In this document: positions 17,609-27,026 of the stretch, piece by piece | Numbering within the stretch: the first letter of the stretch is position 1 | Layout: each line of letters starts with the position of its first letter | NCBI GenBank assembly: GCA_002342415.1 | Contig: DDPY01000050.1 | Location: forward strand, 14,717-78,716 | DNA: 64,000 nt | From: Prevotella sp. UBA2456 | GTDB taxonomy: Bacteria; Bacteroidota; Bacteroidia; Bacteroidales; Bacteroidaceae | Reading direction: 5' to 3' | Position numbers and translations under genes: made by a program | The notes under the pieces: model-generated | Database searches by the model: none | Told to the model about the DNA's origin: nothing | What the model saw: only the letters and a program-made list of their open reading frames with translations

Positions 17609-18768
17609 TTCCGTTTCACCACCAGCATCGTGATGTCATCACTCTGCTCGGCACCTCTGACAAAATCAGCAATGCCTCGATTCACAGCCTCTATCACCTC
17701 CTGACAGTTGCGGTCTTTACTACCGGTAAGGATGTCGTTCAGGCGTTCATCGCCTAATTCCTCCCTGTCAGGGTTCTTGGCTTCGTTGACACCATCGGTG
17801 TACATAAACAGCGTATCACCATGATTCAACTGTATACAGTCTTCCTTATACAGCGCATCTCCGAAGAGCCCTAATGGAGGGCAATTCGTGGGAGGCACTT
17901 GCTCTGTCGAACCGTCGCTTCTGACCAGACGCGGGTACGTATGACCGGCATTGGAATAGCTCAACAGGCCGGTGTTCATGTCATAAATAGCATAGAATAC
18001 GGTGACAAACATCGCGTCCACCGAGTAGGCACTGAGCAGATTGTTCGATTCTTGCATACATTCGGCGGCACTGGCATCAACAGTCCCCTTCGACCGTATA
18101 ATCGTTTGGCTGACAGCCATGAAGAGTGCGGCGGGAATGCCCTTCCCGCATACGTCGGCTATCACCAGGGCAATACGGTCCTTGTCCAGACGGAAGAAAT
18201 CGTAGAAGTCGCCGCCGATATTCCTGGCGGCATTCATTGAGGCAGCGATGTCTATCTTGTCACACGCCTCGGGGAAGGGAGGAAACGTCTGGGGAAGGAT
18301 GTATTGCTGCAGGTCGCGGGCCACAGCCAGGTCGCTCTTCAGCGTCTCCAGCTGGTTATGCTCCTGCTCTGACTTGTGTACATATTCAATCTGGTCTATC
18401 GCTTTCTCGATGGTCAGACCCAGATCTTCCATGTCGATGGGTTTCGTGGCAAAGTCGAAGGCACCGTTGTTCATGGCTTGACGGATGTTCTCCATATCGC
18501 CGTAGGCACTTACCATGATGACCCGTTGGGCAGGGTTTCCCATCTCGTGAATCCTGGACAGCAGTGTCAGACCGTCCATCTCCGGCATGTTGATGTCGGA
18601 GAGGATAATCTCTATATCAGGATGCTGAGTCAACAGTTCAAGTGCTTCCTTACCGTTCTGGGCAAACAAGAATTCGTATTCTCCGCTGCGGATCTTCCGT
18701 CGGAAATACTGTTTTATTAGCGTCTGCAGGGGCAGTTCGTCGTCAACACTTAGTATCTTTACAGCCAT
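17605..18768 (-). CDS. Response regulator with PP2C (RsbU/SpoIIE-like) phosphatase output
   Basis: A 387-aa cytoplasmic two-domain protein. Residues 1-125 are a receiver with the acidic pair Asp9/Asp10, phospho-site Asp58 (IILSDINMPEMDG), Ser87 and Lys109 (ATKPID). A short coiled linker (about 125-160) leads to a PP2C-type phosphatase with metal-binding GGDFYDFF (185-192), IADVCGKGIPAALFMA (203-218) and SDDITMLVVKRK at the end. Family role: dephosphorylates a STAS protein, releasing it to bind its kinase. Both partners are encoded directly upstream in the operon; its start overlaps the kinase gene by 10 bp. Confidence 0.9.
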   Translation of the reverse strand: MAVKILSVDDELPLQTLIKQYFRRKIRSGEYEFLFAQNGKEALELLTQHPDIEIILSDINMPEMDGLTLLSRIHEMGNPAQRVIMVSAYGDMENIRQAMNNGAFDFATKPIDMEDLGLTIEKAIDQIEYVHKSEQEHNQLETLKSDLAVARDLQQYILPQTFPPFPEACDKIDIAASMNAARNIGGDFYDFFRLDKDRIALVIADVCGKGIPAALFMAVSQTIIRSKGTVDASAAECMQESNNLLSAYSVDAMFVTVFYAIYDMNTGLLSYSNAGHTYPRLVRSDGSTEQVPPTNCPPLGLFGDALYKEDCIQLNHGDTLFMYTDGVNEAKNPDREELGDERLNDILTGSKDRNCQEVIEAVNRGIADFVRGAEQSDDITMLVVKRK

Positions 18769-19166
18769 TTCTTAATCGTCAAAATGTTCTCGTTGTTGGT
18801 GCGATCATAGCTCACAGAATCCATCTTCTTGAGCATAATGAATATGCCTAACCCGCCTATTTGGCGCTCTTCCAGAGGCTTGGTCATGTCTGGCGTCTCG
18901 GCTTCGAGGGGGTTGAAGGCTACACCTCCGTCCTTCAGGCGGATTATGATGGCATGCTCGTCCTTCTCGATTTCCACTTCCAGATAACCATCGCTACGGT
19001 CCGGGTAAGCGTAGTCCACTACGTTCGCTACCAGTTCCTCACAGGCCATGCGCACGTCGCTGAACGCCTCTTTACACGATGTCACCTCCGGGGTGTGGAG
19101 GATGGTGTCGAGAATATCCAGGGCTTTGCCGGCAATAGGCTGGAAATGCAGTTTCCTCATGAGCAA
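18759..19166 (-). CDS. RsbW-like anti-sigma serine kinase
   Basis: A 135-aa GHKL-type ATP-binding protein. Seen: N-box ACEELVANVVDYAYPD (Asn48), the G1-like LKDGGVAFNP and the G2-like IGGLGIFIMLKKMD, in the arrangement of RsbW/SpoIIAB kinases. In known systems it phosphorylates a STAS antagonist and holds a sigma factor or other target. It lies between a STAS gene (4 bp upstream) and the phosphatase gene. Bacteroidota lack SigB, so the target held by this kinase is unknown. Confidence 0.88.
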   Translation of the reverse strand: MLMRKLHFQPIAGKALDILDTILHTPEVTSCKEAFSDVRMACEELVANVVDYAYPDRSDGYLEVEIEKDEHAIIIRLKDGGVAFNPLEAETPDMTKPLEERQIGGLGIFIMLKKMDSVSYDRTNNENILTIKKWL

Positions 19167-19170
19167 TGGG

Positions 19171-19482
19171 TTATTTGTTCACAAAAGTGATGTAGTCTTC
19201 TATGCTCACCATTTTGAACACGTCGCGGATGTTTTGGGCGCAGTTGACGAACTCTATGTCAGGGTTGCCAACCAGTTTCCGCTTAGCATAGATAATGGTA
19301 CGGATGCCGCTACTTGCAATGTAACTCAGCTTTGTTGCATCAAACACCACTTTTTCCACACCCGTATCACAGTAGTTGTCAATCTCTTCCATCAACACTG
19401 CTGCATTAGCCGTAGCCAGTTCTTCACCAAGCTCGATTGTCAGAACCGAGCCTTCCTGTGTTAGCTTAAATTGATTCTCCAT
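19171..19482 (-). CDS. STAS-domain anti-anti-sigma protein
   Basis: A 103-aa single-domain STAS protein, first gene of the operon. The segment VVFDATKLSYIASSGIRTII carries Asp48 and the Ser57-Ser58-Gly context in which RsbV/SpoIIAA proteins are phosphorylated. It completes a set of antagonist, kinase and phosphatase (genes at 19171, 18759 and 17605). In the general model the dephosphorylated form binds the kinase and frees the target. Promoter box at 19571-19578. Confidence 0.88.
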   Translation of the reverse strand: MENQFKLTQEGSVLTIELGEELATANAAVLMEEIDNYCDTGVEKVVFDATKLSYIASSGIRTIIYAKRKLVGNPDIEFVNCAQNIRDVFKMVSIEDYITFVNK

Positions 19483-19570
19483 ATTTTATATTGACTTAAT
19501 ATTTGTACCTTTTCCGAGGTGAAAGGACCCGCCTCAACAAGCATTCTCACCGATGAACTATAGTCACGTG

Positions 19571-19578
19571 CAAAGATA
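19571..19578 (-). promoter_or_regulatory. -7 promoter box of the partner-switching operon
   Basis: TATCTTTG on the minus strand, perfect match to TAnnTTTG, about 89 bp upstream of the STAS start at 19482. It is the only good box found for the six-gene operon. Confidence 0.6.
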
Positions 19579-19803
19579 CAAATTTCTGGAAATAAAAATG
19601 CATTTTTAAGCAAAAAATTTATATACTCTTCTAACTTCTGGGGGATGATCGAAGAAAAACACATATTTACTTAAGTTTCCGCGCATGTTAAACCGCACAT
19701 TGTTTTGTGTATTCGCGGTGTAGCTTCGGTGCAGCTTCGGTGTACCCTCTGCTATTATCCGTTCTATATCCGCTTGTTGTCCGTTTCTTCTCCGATATAT
19801 AAT

Positions 19804-19847
19804 CGGACAACAATGGGACAACAATGGGACAACGATGGGACAACAAT
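19804..19847. repeat. GGGACAACAAT-type 11-bp tandem array (4 units)
   Basis: Units CGGACAACAAT (19804), GGGACAACAAT (19815), GGGACAACGAT (19826) and GGGACAACAAT (19837), exact 11-bp period, downstream of the dGTPase gene. Confidence 0.9.
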
Positions 19848-19871
19848 AGGAGTTGTATCGAGGCTAACCTG

Positions 19872-21209
19872 TCAGACGATGGGGAGAGAGATGCCGTTGA
19901 TCTTCTGGTAGACATCGAGGGCATAGACATCGGTCATGCCCGAGATATAGTCGATGACAGCCATGAGCCGCGTCTCCAGGTCATCGGCTTCGATGTCATA
20001 CTGCGACGACACCCGGCTGATGAGCTGTTGGGAATAGTAGCGCTGAGGATTCATCACGGCTTCGGTCATCTTGTCCATCAGGGTGGCCATTATCTGGTAA
20101 CCGGACAATTCCACATCAAGCACGGGGCGGCTCTTGTAGATGCGCTCGACAGAGAGCTTTGCACATCGCTTGTAGGCCTCCAGCTGTCTGGGACTGATAT
20201 GGTCGATGAGTCCTCCCTCAAACTTTCCGGCGAGGATGTCGTCTTCATGCGATACGAAGGCAGTGACACACTCGTTTTCGAGTTTGCCAATGACGCAGGC
20301 TCGCAGATAGACTATCTTCTCGTTCTCATCGGTCAACTGCTCGTCGATGATGCGCTGCAGGATATGCCGTTGGGTCTGCTCGTCGAAGAAATCGAGAAAG
20401 AGCTTCGACACGGTGTCGTAGGAGAGAATCTTGAGCTTGTGGGCATCTTCGAGGTCCATAATCTCGTAACAGATATCGTCGGCAGCCTCTACGAGGTAAA
20501 CCAGCGGATGACGGGCATATCGGAGCGGTTCCCCGGGTTTGGATTTGCAAATAATGCCCATTTCATCGGCCAACCGCTGATAGGTCTGCTGCTCGCTGAT
20601 AAAGAAACCGAACTTGCCCTTCTTGCTGGGTGCCAGCGAGGAGTAGGGATATTTCACGATGCTGGCAATGGTGGAGTAGGTCATCACGAATCCGCCGGGG
20701 CGGCGGCCCTTGAACTGATGGGTGAGCAGCCGGAAGGCGTTGGCATTACCTTCAAAGTGAGTGATGTCGGCCCAGAACTCCGGCGTGACCAACTGCTTCA
20801 ACGGTCGTCCGTTGCCCTCGGTGAAGAAGGTCTGGATGGCTTTTTCTCCTGAGTGTCCGAAGGGAGGGTTCCCCAAGTCGTGAGCCAGACAGGCTGTGGC
20901 CACAATCTGGCCAATCTCTTCGAACAGCGTACCAGCCAGTTCGGGCCGCTTCTCCTTGATGCGTACCGACACGTCGTTGCCTAAGGACATGCCCACCGAG
21001 GCCACCTCGAGCGAGTGCGTCAGCCGGTTGTGCACAAAGACGCTGCCCGGCAGGGGGAACACCTGGGTCTTGTTCTGCAGCCGGCGAAACGGCGCCGAGA
21101 AGATGAGTCGGTCGTAGTCGCGCTTGAACTCTGTGCGGTCATCATGCCGTTCGATGTGGCGATGCTCCTGGCCCAGTCGCATATTTGATATGAGTTTCTG
21201 CCATTCCAT
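19872..21209 (-). CDS. dgt: dGTPase (dGTP triphosphohydrolase)
   Basis: A 445-aa HD-superfamily dNTP triphosphohydrolase that converts dGTP to deoxyguanosine and triphosphate. Start 21209 (MEWQKLISNM) is used because a -7 box lies at 21235-21242. Metal-binding motif: His65 in NRLTHSLEV, His110-Asp111 in CLAHDLGNPPFGHSGE, and a later Asp in LVEAADDICYEIMDLEDAH. Length matches class-1 dGTPases. Divergent from dut, so both neighbours act on nucleotide pools. Confidence 0.92.
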   Translation of the reverse strand: MEWQKLISNMRLGQEHRHIERHDDRTEFKRDYDRLIFSAPFRRLQNKTQVFPLPGSVFVHNRLTHSLEVASVGMSLGNDVSVRIKEKRPELAGTLFEEIGQIVATACLAHDLGNPPFGHSGEKAIQTFFTEGNGRPLKQLVTPEFWADITHFEGNANAFRLLTHQFKGRRPGGFVMTYSTIASIVKYPYSSLAPSKKGKFGFFISEQQTYQRLADEMGIICKSKPGEPLRYARHPLVYLVEAADDICYEIMDLEDAHKLKILSYDTVSKLFLDFFDEQTQRHILQRIIDEQLTDENEKIVYLRACVIGKLENECVTAFVSHEDDILAGKFEGGLIDHISPRQLEAYKRCAKLSVERIYKSRPVLDVELSGYQIMATLMDKMTEAVMNPQRYYSQQLISRVSSQYDIEADDLETRLMAVIDYISGMTDVYALDVYQKINGISLPIV

Positions 21210-21234
21210 TGTCTTTCGGGTCTTATTTTGTGTG

Positions 21235-21242
21235 CAAAGGTA
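21235..21242 (-). promoter_or_regulatory. -7 promoter box of the dGTPase gene
   Basis: TACCTTTG on the minus strand, 25 bp upstream of the ATG at 21209. Confidence 0.6.
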
Positions 21243-21336
21243 CAATAAATAATCCGAACAGGCTTGAAAATGTGCCAAGAATTAAAGAAATAATACTTTT
21301 TAAGGCAAAAATGATGGCTGTTTCAAAAGAAATAAC

Positions 21337-21344
21337 TACCTTTG
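21337..21344 (+). promoter_or_regulatory. -7 promoter box of the dut operon
   Basis: TACCTTTG, 31 bp upstream of the dut ATG at 21376; perfect match to TAnnTTTG. Confidence 0.6.
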
Positions 21345-21375
21345 CACATTATAAAATAAAGAAACGTTTCTAAAG

Positions 21376-21813
21376 ATGATAAAAATCAAGGTAGTAAACC
21401 GTGGGCACCAACCGTTGCCTGCCTATGCCACACCCCAGAGCGCAGGAATGGATCTGAGGGCCAATCTGGACGAGCCCGTCACCCTGCACCCTATGGAACG
21501 CAGGCTTATTCCAACCGGTCTGCACATTGCCTTGCCCGAAGGTTTTGAGGCACAGGTGAGACCGCGTAGCGGGCTGGCGCTGAAGCACGGGCTGACGGTA
21601 CTGAACTCGCCCGGCACCATCGATGCCGACTATCGCGGTGAAATCGGGGTGGTGCTCATTAACCTGTCGCAGCAAGACTTTGTGGTCAACGACGGTGAGC
21701 GCATAGCCCAGATGGTGATAGCCCGTCACGAGCAGGGTGATTTTGTGGTGGTGGACGAACTGGATGCCACCGAGCGTGGTGAAGGTGGTTACGGACATAC
21801 AGGGGTAAAGTGA
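21376..21813 (+). CDS. dut: dUTPase
   Basis: A 145-aa trimeric-type dUTP pyrophosphatase that makes dUMP and keeps uracil out of DNA. All five family motifs are visible: AGMDLRANL (23-31), [41 protein letters not shown] and the C-terminal [10 protein letters not shown] that closes over the active site. Its stop overlaps the GTG start of the next gene (GTGA), so the four-gene set dut, TPR, DUF4292 and EnvC-like is translationally coupled at its first two junctions. Confidence 0.97.
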   Translation: MIKIKVVNRGHQPLPAYATPQSAGMDLRANLDEPVTLHPMERRLIPTGLHIALPEGFEAQVRPRSGLALKHGLTVLNSPGTIDADYRGEIGVVLINLSQQDFVVNDGERIAQMVIARHEQGDFVVVDELDATERGEGGYGHTGVK

Positions 21814-23534
21814 AAACAGTCAGATACATATTGTTGATAGCTGTAGCATGCAGCTGCCTGCCCTGCCTGTCGCAGAGCAAGGACCAGCGCTATGATGCCA
21901 TGTTCTTAGAGGCTATCTGCCAGCGGGAGAAAGGCAATAGCGATGCAGCCTTCGACCTGCTGCGCCATTGTGTGGAGATAGATGCTACACGCTCGGAGGC
22001 CTGGTTCTATCTGTCGCAATACTATGCCGTGCTGAAGGATAAGGACCAGTCGTTGGCCTACGCCCGGCAGGCTGTAGAGCTGGAACCCGACAATGCCACC
22101 TATCTGGAGACATTGGCACAGGCCTACATCAACCAGCGCGACTACAAGTCGGCAACAGAGACACTGGAGCGGCTCTATGACAAGAACCGCGACCGCGACG
22201 ATGTGCTGGGCATGCTGGTGCAGCTCTATGAGCAGCTGCAGGACTACGACAGTGCCATCCGTACGCTGTCGCGGCTGGAGATGATGGAGGGCAAGAGCGA
22301 ACGCCTCTCGTTTGCCAAGAGTCAGCTGTATACAGAGATGGGCGACAAGCAGGCCGCCATCAGCGAGATGAAGCAGCTGGCCGACCAGTATCCCAACGAC
22401 TACAACTTCCGCTGCATGTATGCCAACACGCTCTATCGGAACGGACAGCAGCAGAAGGCAGTAGCCCTCTATGACGAGATACTCAGGGAAGAGCCCGACA
22501 ACCGTATGGCCCAGCTGGCCATGCTAGCCTACTATCACGAGCAGAAGGACACCTTGCGGCAGCGGCAGATGACCGACCGCATCCTGCTGAACAAGCAGAC
22601 CACCCTGCAAGACCGCATTACGCTGATGCGACAAGTGATTGGCGAGAGTGAGCAGGAAGGCGGTGACTCGACCCGCGTGCTGCAGCTGTTCCACCGCATC
22701 ATCAACCAGCCCGAGGCTGAAGCCGACATGGCACTCTTCTGTGCCACCTATATGAATCTGAAGAAGATGCCTCAGGACAGCATCCGTCCCGTGCTGGAGC
22801 GAGTGTTGCAGATAGCTCCCGACAATGCGTCGGCACGCCTCCAGCTGGTGAGCTATGCGTGGCAGGCAGAAGACAAAGACCGCGTCATTGCGCTCTGCAA
22901 GGATGCCCGCCAGTATAATCCCGACGAGATGGCATTCTACTACTATCAGGGCATCGCCTACTACCAGAAGGAACAGTTAGACAATGCGTTGAATGCCTTC
23001 CAGAACGGCATCGATGTCATCAACGAACAGAGCGACCCGGAAATCGTCTCCGACTTCTATGCCGTGATGGGCGACATCCTGCACCAGAAGGGGCGCGAGC
23101 AGGAAGCCTTTGCCGCCTACGACTCCTGCCTGCAGTGGAAGGAAGACAACATCGGCTGTCTGAACAACTATGCCTACTATCTCAGTGAGCTCAACCAACA
23201 GTTGGACAAGGCCGAGCAGATGTCGTATCGCACCATCAAGGCCGAACCGAAGAATGCCACCTATCTGGATACCTATGCCTGGATACTCTTCATGCAGAAG
23301 CGATACAGCGAGGCCCGCATCTATATCGACCAGACGCTGCAGTGCGACTCCGACTCTGCAGCGGTGCTGCTCGAACATGCCGGCGACATCTATTACCATG
23401 TCGGCGAAAAAGAGCGGGCGGTGGCCCTCTGGCAGCAGGCTCTGGACAAAGCGACAGACCAGTCGGAAATCAAAGGCAACCGCAAGCAAGTACTGATAAG
23501 AAAAATAAAACTCAAAAAATATTTGAAAGAATGA
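21810..23534 (+). CDS. Exported TPR-repeat protein
   Basis: A 574-aa protein with GTG start overlapping dut by 4 nt. Residues 1-22 are a signal peptide ([15 protein letters not shown]). The rest is a run of tetratricopeptide repeats, for example [40 protein letters not shown] and [20 protein letters not shown]. It is a protein-interaction scaffold probably in the periplasm or at the outer membrane. The conserved neighbourhood with a DUF4292 lipoprotein and an EnvC-like factor suggests an envelope-assembly role (inference). Confidence 0.85.
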   Translation: MKTVRYILLIAVACSCLPCLSQSKDQRYDAMFLEAICQREKGNSDAAFDLLRHCVEIDATRSEAWFYLSQYYAVLKDKDQSLAYARQAVELEPDNATYLETLAQAYINQRDYKSATETLERLYDKNRDRDDVLGMLVQLYEQLQDYDSAIRTLSRLEMMEGKSERLSFAKSQLYTEMGDKQAAISEMKQLADQYPNDYNFRCMYANTLYRNGQQQKAVALYDEILREEPDNRMAQLAMLAYYHEQKDTLRQRQMTDRILLNKQTTLQDRITLMRQVIGESEQEGGDSTRVLQLFHRIINQPEAEADMALFCATYMNLKKMPQDSIRPVLERVLQIAPDNASARLQLVSYAWQAEDKDRVIALCKDARQYNPDEMAFYYYQGIAYYQKEQLDNALNAFQNGIDVINEQSDPEIVSDFYAVMGDILHQKGREQEAFAAYDSCLQWKEDNIGCLNNYAYYLSELNQQLDKAEQMSYRTIKAEPKNATYLDTYAWILFMQKRYSEARIYIDQTLQCDSDSAAVLLEHAGDIYYHVGEKERAVALWQQALDKATDQSEIKGNRKQVLIRKIKLKKYLKE

Positions 23535-24391
23535 AAGCATTAAGAAGTATTTCGATGTTTGCCATTATGGCAATGATGCTGTTGGCAGTCGCCTCGTGCG
23601 GCTCAAAGCGTAAGGCTGTCAAGGACACTCCGACAGCCGTGTTCAGTGCAGACACGCTGAAGAAGCAAGCCTTCCTCCAGCAAGTGACCGACAATGCCCA
23701 GCATGCCCGCTTCATCACCTCGAAGGTGAAGTTCAGCGTAGAGGTAGGTGCCCGACAGATGACCCTGACCGGCAACCTGAAGATGAAGCGCGACGATGTC
23801 ATCCGTCTGCAGCTGATGGCCTTTGGATTCGTTGAGGCCGGCCGTCTGGAGTTCACCAAGGAGTATGTGCTCATCATGGACCGCATCAACAAACTCTATC
23901 TGAAGGTGCCTTATGCACAGGTCGACTTCCTGCGTAACAGCCATATCGACTTCTTTGTGCTGCAGTCGCTGTTCTGGAACGAGCTCTTCCAACCCGGTAA
24001 GATGAAGGTGACCGACGAGTCGCTCAAGAGCTATAAGACCGAGGTGGGCACAGATGATACCGTCATCTCGATGGAGGATGGCAAGCTGTCGTACCGCTGG
24101 CTGGCAGAGAACGGAACAGCCCGTGTCAAGATGGCCAATATCATGTATAATGACAAGTTCCGTGGAAACTATCAGTTGAATTGGGACTACGAGGACTTCC
24201 AGATCAGCAATCGGAAATACTTCCCCATGGACCATAAAATCAGCTTTGCTACACCCGATAAGGAGGTGAAGTTAGGTATGGTATTCAACTACATGACAAA
24301 CGAAGAGAACTGGGAGACCCGCACGGAAGTATCAAGCAAGTACCGTCAGGTCACGGTCGACGAGATTCTACACCGATTCATGTCCCTCTAA
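23531..24391 (+). CDS. DUF4292 lipoprotein
   Basis: A 286-aa lipoprotein starting in the ATGA overlap with the TPR gene. The signal peptide ends in LLAVASCGS, a lipobox with Cys24. The mature part has beta-strand-rich segments of the DUF4292 family (ARQMTLTGNLKMKRDDVI, QLMAFGFVEAGRLEFTKEY, DRINKLYLKVPYAQVDFL). Its fold resembles LolA/LolB-type lipid-binding barrels as far as I recall, so a part in lipoprotein or lipid transport is possible but unproven. Confidence 0.85.
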   Translation: MKALRSISMFAIMAMMLLAVASCGSKRKAVKDTPTAVFSADTLKKQAFLQQVTDNAQHARFITSKVKFSVEVGARQMTLTGNLKMKRDDVIRLQLMAFGFVEAGRLEFTKEYVLIMDRINKLYLKVPYAQVDFLRNSHIDFFVLQSLFWNELFQPGKMKVTDESLKSYKTEVGTDDTVISMEDGKLSYRWLAENGTARVKMANIMYNDKFRGNYQLNWDYEDFQISNRKYFPMDHKISFATPDKEVKLGMVFNYMTNEENWETRTEVSSKYRQVTVDEILHRFMSL

Positions 24392-24400
24392 CATTCCTGA

Positions 24401-25960
24401 ATGAAGCGAATAGGTATAATTCTCCTGTTGCTGGCCTTTACCCTGGCTCCCTCAGCGCAGCAAAAGCGCACCGCGAGGAAGGCAGGGGCTAAGAAGACTG
24501 TGGTCAGAAAAAAGACTACCCAGAAAGCGAAGACCACCAAGCAGCCCTCCGTACAAGCCCTGCAGAATCAGCGCGCGCAGATACAAAAGCAAATCAAGGA
24601 ACAGGAAAAACGCCTGCGCAACAACGAACAGGACGTGAAGAAACGCCTGCAGAACCTGATGGCCATCAATTCCGAGATTGAGGGCAAGCGGCGCACCATC
24701 GACACCATCAAGCACGATATCTCCAACCTGGATGTGGAGATTGAGATGTTGGGCACACAGCTCGACCAGTTGCAGGACCAGCTCAACGAGTGCAAGAAGA
24801 ATTATGTCAAGTCCATCCGCTACATGCACCGCAACCGCTCCACCCAGAACCAACTGATGTTCATCTTCAGTGCTGACAACTTGACGCAGATGTATCGCCG
24901 TATGCGCTTCATGCGCGAATATGCTTCCTACCAGCGCACACAAGGCAATCAGGTTAAGGCGAAGGAAGAGGAGGTGAACATGCAGTTCCAAGCCCTGAGC
25001 CTGGCTCACGAGAAGAAACGCAACCTGCTCAGCAAAGGTGAGCAGGAACGCCGTTCGTTAGAGGGCAAACAGGTAGAACAGCAGAATGTGGTCAATACCC
25101 TGAAGAAGGAGCAAAAGACCATTCAGGGCATCATAGCCCAGCAGAAAAAGAAAGATGCAGCACTCAATGCACAGATAGACCGCCTGATTGCTGAGGAGAT
25201 AGCCCGCCAGAAAGCACGTGCTGCCGCTGAGGCCAAGCGTCGCGCCGAAGCAGAAGCCGCCAAAAAGCGCGCTGCCGAGCTGGCCCGCAAGAAGGCTGAG
25301 GCCGAGCGGGTGGCCCGCGAGAATGCCCGCCGTATAGCCGAAGCCAAGGCCCGCGAAGAGAAAGCCAAGGCCGAGGCACTGGCAGCCAAGAACCGCAAGG
25401 CGCGTGAGGCAGCACAGCGTAAGGCGCGTGAGGCTGAGCAGCAGCGACTGGCCGAAGAGCGCCGTGCCGAGGCCGAAAACCGCGAGCGTGCCCGCGAGGT
25501 GGCTACAGCGCGCAAGGAAGCCGATGAGGCCTTGCGGGTGCCTACCGAGGATATGCGCATCAGCGGTAACTTCGAGAGTAATCGTGGCCGGTTGCCCATT
25601 CCTATCACCGGTCCCTACCGCATAGTCAGCCATTTTGGTCAATATAATGTGGAAGGCTTGCACAATGTGACCCTCGACAACAAAGGCATCAACATTCGTG
25701 GTGAGTCGGGAGCACAAGCCCGCAGCATCTTCGACGGCGAGGTCAGTGCAGTGTTCAGCTTTGGCGGTACGATGGTAGTCATGGTGCGTCACGGCAGTTA
25801 CATCTCCGTCTATTGCAATCTGGCCAGCGTAAATGTGCATCGGGGGCAGAAGGTCAACACCCGTCAGCTGTTAGGGCGAGTCGGACAAGACAATATCCTT
25901 CAGTTCCAGCTTCGTCGCGAGACAGCCAAGCTGAATCCGGAGAGCTGGCTGGGAAGGTAG
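24401..25960 (+). CDS. EnvC-like murein hydrolase activator
   Basis: A 519-aa exported protein. Signal peptide (LLLAFTLAPSAQQ), then a basic stretch, a long coiled coil over about residues 50-270, an Ala/Arg/Glu-rich helical stretch to about 385, and a C-terminal M23/LytM domain from about residue 400 (GPYRIVSHFGQYNVEGLHNV, GSYISVYCNLASVNVHRGQK). Metal ligands of active M23 peptidases (HxxxD and HxH) are not intact, as in EnvC, which activates amidases instead of cutting peptidoglycan itself. Last gene of the dut operon. Its Ala/Arg-rich codons create long open frames on the other strand, which are not genes. Confidence 0.85.
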   Translation: MKRIGIILLLLAFTLAPSAQQKRTARKAGAKKTVVRKKTTQKAKTTKQPSVQALQNQRAQIQKQIKEQEKRLRNNEQDVKKRLQNLMAINSEIEGKRRTIDTIKHDISNLDVEIEMLGTQLDQLQDQLNECKKNYVKSIRYMHRNRSTQNQLMFIFSADNLTQMYRRMRFMREYASYQRTQGNQVKAKEEEVNMQFQALSLAHEKKRNLLSKGEQERRSLEGKQVEQQNVVNTLKKEQKTIQGIIAQQKKKDAALNAQIDRLIAEEIARQKARAAAEAKRRAEAEAAKKRAAELARKKAEAERVARENARRIAEAKAREEKAKAEALAAKNRKAREAAQRKAREAEQQRLAEERRAEAENRERAREVATARKEADEALRVPTEDMRISGNFESNRGRLPIPITGPYRIVSHFGQYNVEGLHNVTLDNKGINIRGESGAQARSIFDGEVSAVFSFGGTMVVMVRHGSYISVYCNLASVNVHRGQKVNTRQLLGRVGQDNILQFQLRRETAKLNPESWLGR

Positions 25961-25965
25961 GTCTC

Positions 25966-27018
25966 TCATTCCTCGTTTAAAAGATTAACATATTCTTTTA
26001 TCGCTTGTTCTATCTCGCTCAGGCAGATAAACTCGTCGGCCGTATGGCTGCGGCTCGACTCTCCCGGACCGAGCTTCAGCGATTGGAAGGGCATCAGAGC
26101 CTGATCGCTCAGGGTTGGCGAGCCATACGGGGTCTTGCCCATCTGGATGCAACGCTGCACCAGCGGATGACCAACGGGAATATGCGAGGATGACAAACGG
26201 AAGGAGCGGGCCTTGAGCTCGCTCTTCACGTGTTTCTGCAGGAAGGCAAACAGATATTCGTTCTGATAGTACTCATTGGTCCGCACATCGATGACAAAAT
26301 GACACTCATCAGGGATGACATTGTGCTGAGTGCCACTGTTCACAACCGTCACTGTCATCTTGGTAGGACCGAGCAGCATACTCTCCTTCTTGAAGCGGTA
26401 GTCGCGCAGCCAGACGAGGTCGTCCAAAGCCTCGTAGATGGCATTCACACCCTCGTTGCGGGCTGCATGTCCGCTTTTGCCGTAGGCCGTGCCGTCTATC
26501 ACCATCAGTCCTTTCTCGGCAATGGCCGGCTGCATGCCCGTAGGCTCACCCACGATGGCCACGTCTATCTTGGGCAGTTCGGGCAGTGCCATCCTGAAGC
26601 CGCCTTCTCCGCTGACCTCCTCCTCGCAGGATGCCAAATACACCAGGTTATACTTCGTGGATGAACCATGAAGCATACGGTACACCTGCAGCAGGCTGAC
26701 CAATCCGCCTCCGCAGTCGTTGGCCCCTAAGCCGTAGAGGCGGTCGCCCTCGATGGTCGGTGTGAAGGGGTCGCGTGTCCATGTGCTGACAGGTTTCACC
26801 GTATCGATATGGGCATTCAGCAGCAGGGTGGGTTTCTCCGGAGCCAGTTCTTCCTCTATGAGGATGTTGTTGCCAATCCGACGGACAGGCAGTCCCCAGT
26901 CTCTGACTTGTTGTTCAAAAATATCGGCTGCCCGACGCTCATCGCGACTGACAGAGGGTGTGCTGATAAGTCGTTTCAACAGCTCTACAGCATCGTTGGT
27001 GTATTGTCTTGTATCCAT
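25966..27018 (-). CDS. M20-family deacylase (acetyl/succinylornithine type)
   Basis: A 350-aa zinc metallohydrolase. Start 27018 (MDTRQYTNDAVELL) is typical for the family; in-frame codons upstream contain a promoter box. Metal and catalytic motifs: NAHIDTVKP (HxD), GANDCGGGLVS, SCEEEVSGEGG (Glu-Glu) and IVGEPTGMQPA. The closest role is removal of the N-acyl group from ornithine or diaminopimelate precursors (ArgE/DapE type). Bacteroidota commonly use succinylated arginine intermediates, so N-succinylornithine is a plausible substrate; this is inference. Confidence 0.85.
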   Translation of the reverse strand: MDTRQYTNDAVELLKRLISTPSVSRDERRAADIFEQQVRDWGLPVRRIGNNILIEEELAPEKPTLLLNAHIDTVKPVSTWTRDPFTPTIEGDRLYGLGANDCGGGLVSLLQVYRMLHGSSTKYNLVYLASCEEEVSGEGGFRMALPELPKIDVAIVGEPTGMQPAIAEKGLMVIDGTAYGKSGHAARNEGVNAIYEALDDLVWLRDYRFKKESMLLGPTKMTVTVVNSGTQHNVIPDECHFVIDVRTNEYYQNEYLFAFLQKHVKSELKARSFRLSSSHIPVGHPLVQRCIQMGKTPYGSPTLSDQALMPFQSLKLGPGESSRSHTADEFICLSEIEQAIKEYVNLLNEE

Positions 27019-27026
27019 AACTGCTG

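Larger units (their letters stand above)
19483..19871. other. Intergenic region with promoter, dyads and 11-bp tandem repeats
   Basis: A 389-bp gap. From left to right: leader and -7 box of the STAS operon, an AT-rich part, repeated GCTTCGGTG units near 19724-19742, a 10-bp perfect inverted repeat (TTGTTGTCCG 19774-19783 with CGGACAACAA 19804-19813), and an 11-bp tandem array ending 25 bp before the dGTPase stop. No gene seen. Confidence 0.7.

Noticed and set aside
19804..19847. CRISPR array
   Set aside because: Units are 11 bp with no spacers and no cas genes; the same applies to the arrays at 10767 and 53109.
19824..20852. 342-codon plus-strand open frame over the dGTPase gene
   Set aside because: The minus strand carries the intact HD-motif enzyme; the plus frame starts inside a tandem repeat and has no motif.
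25058..25840. Long minus-strand frames over the EnvC-like gene
   Set aside because: They arise from the Ala/Arg/Glu-rich coiled coil on the plus strand and are Leu/Cys/Ala-rich without meaning.
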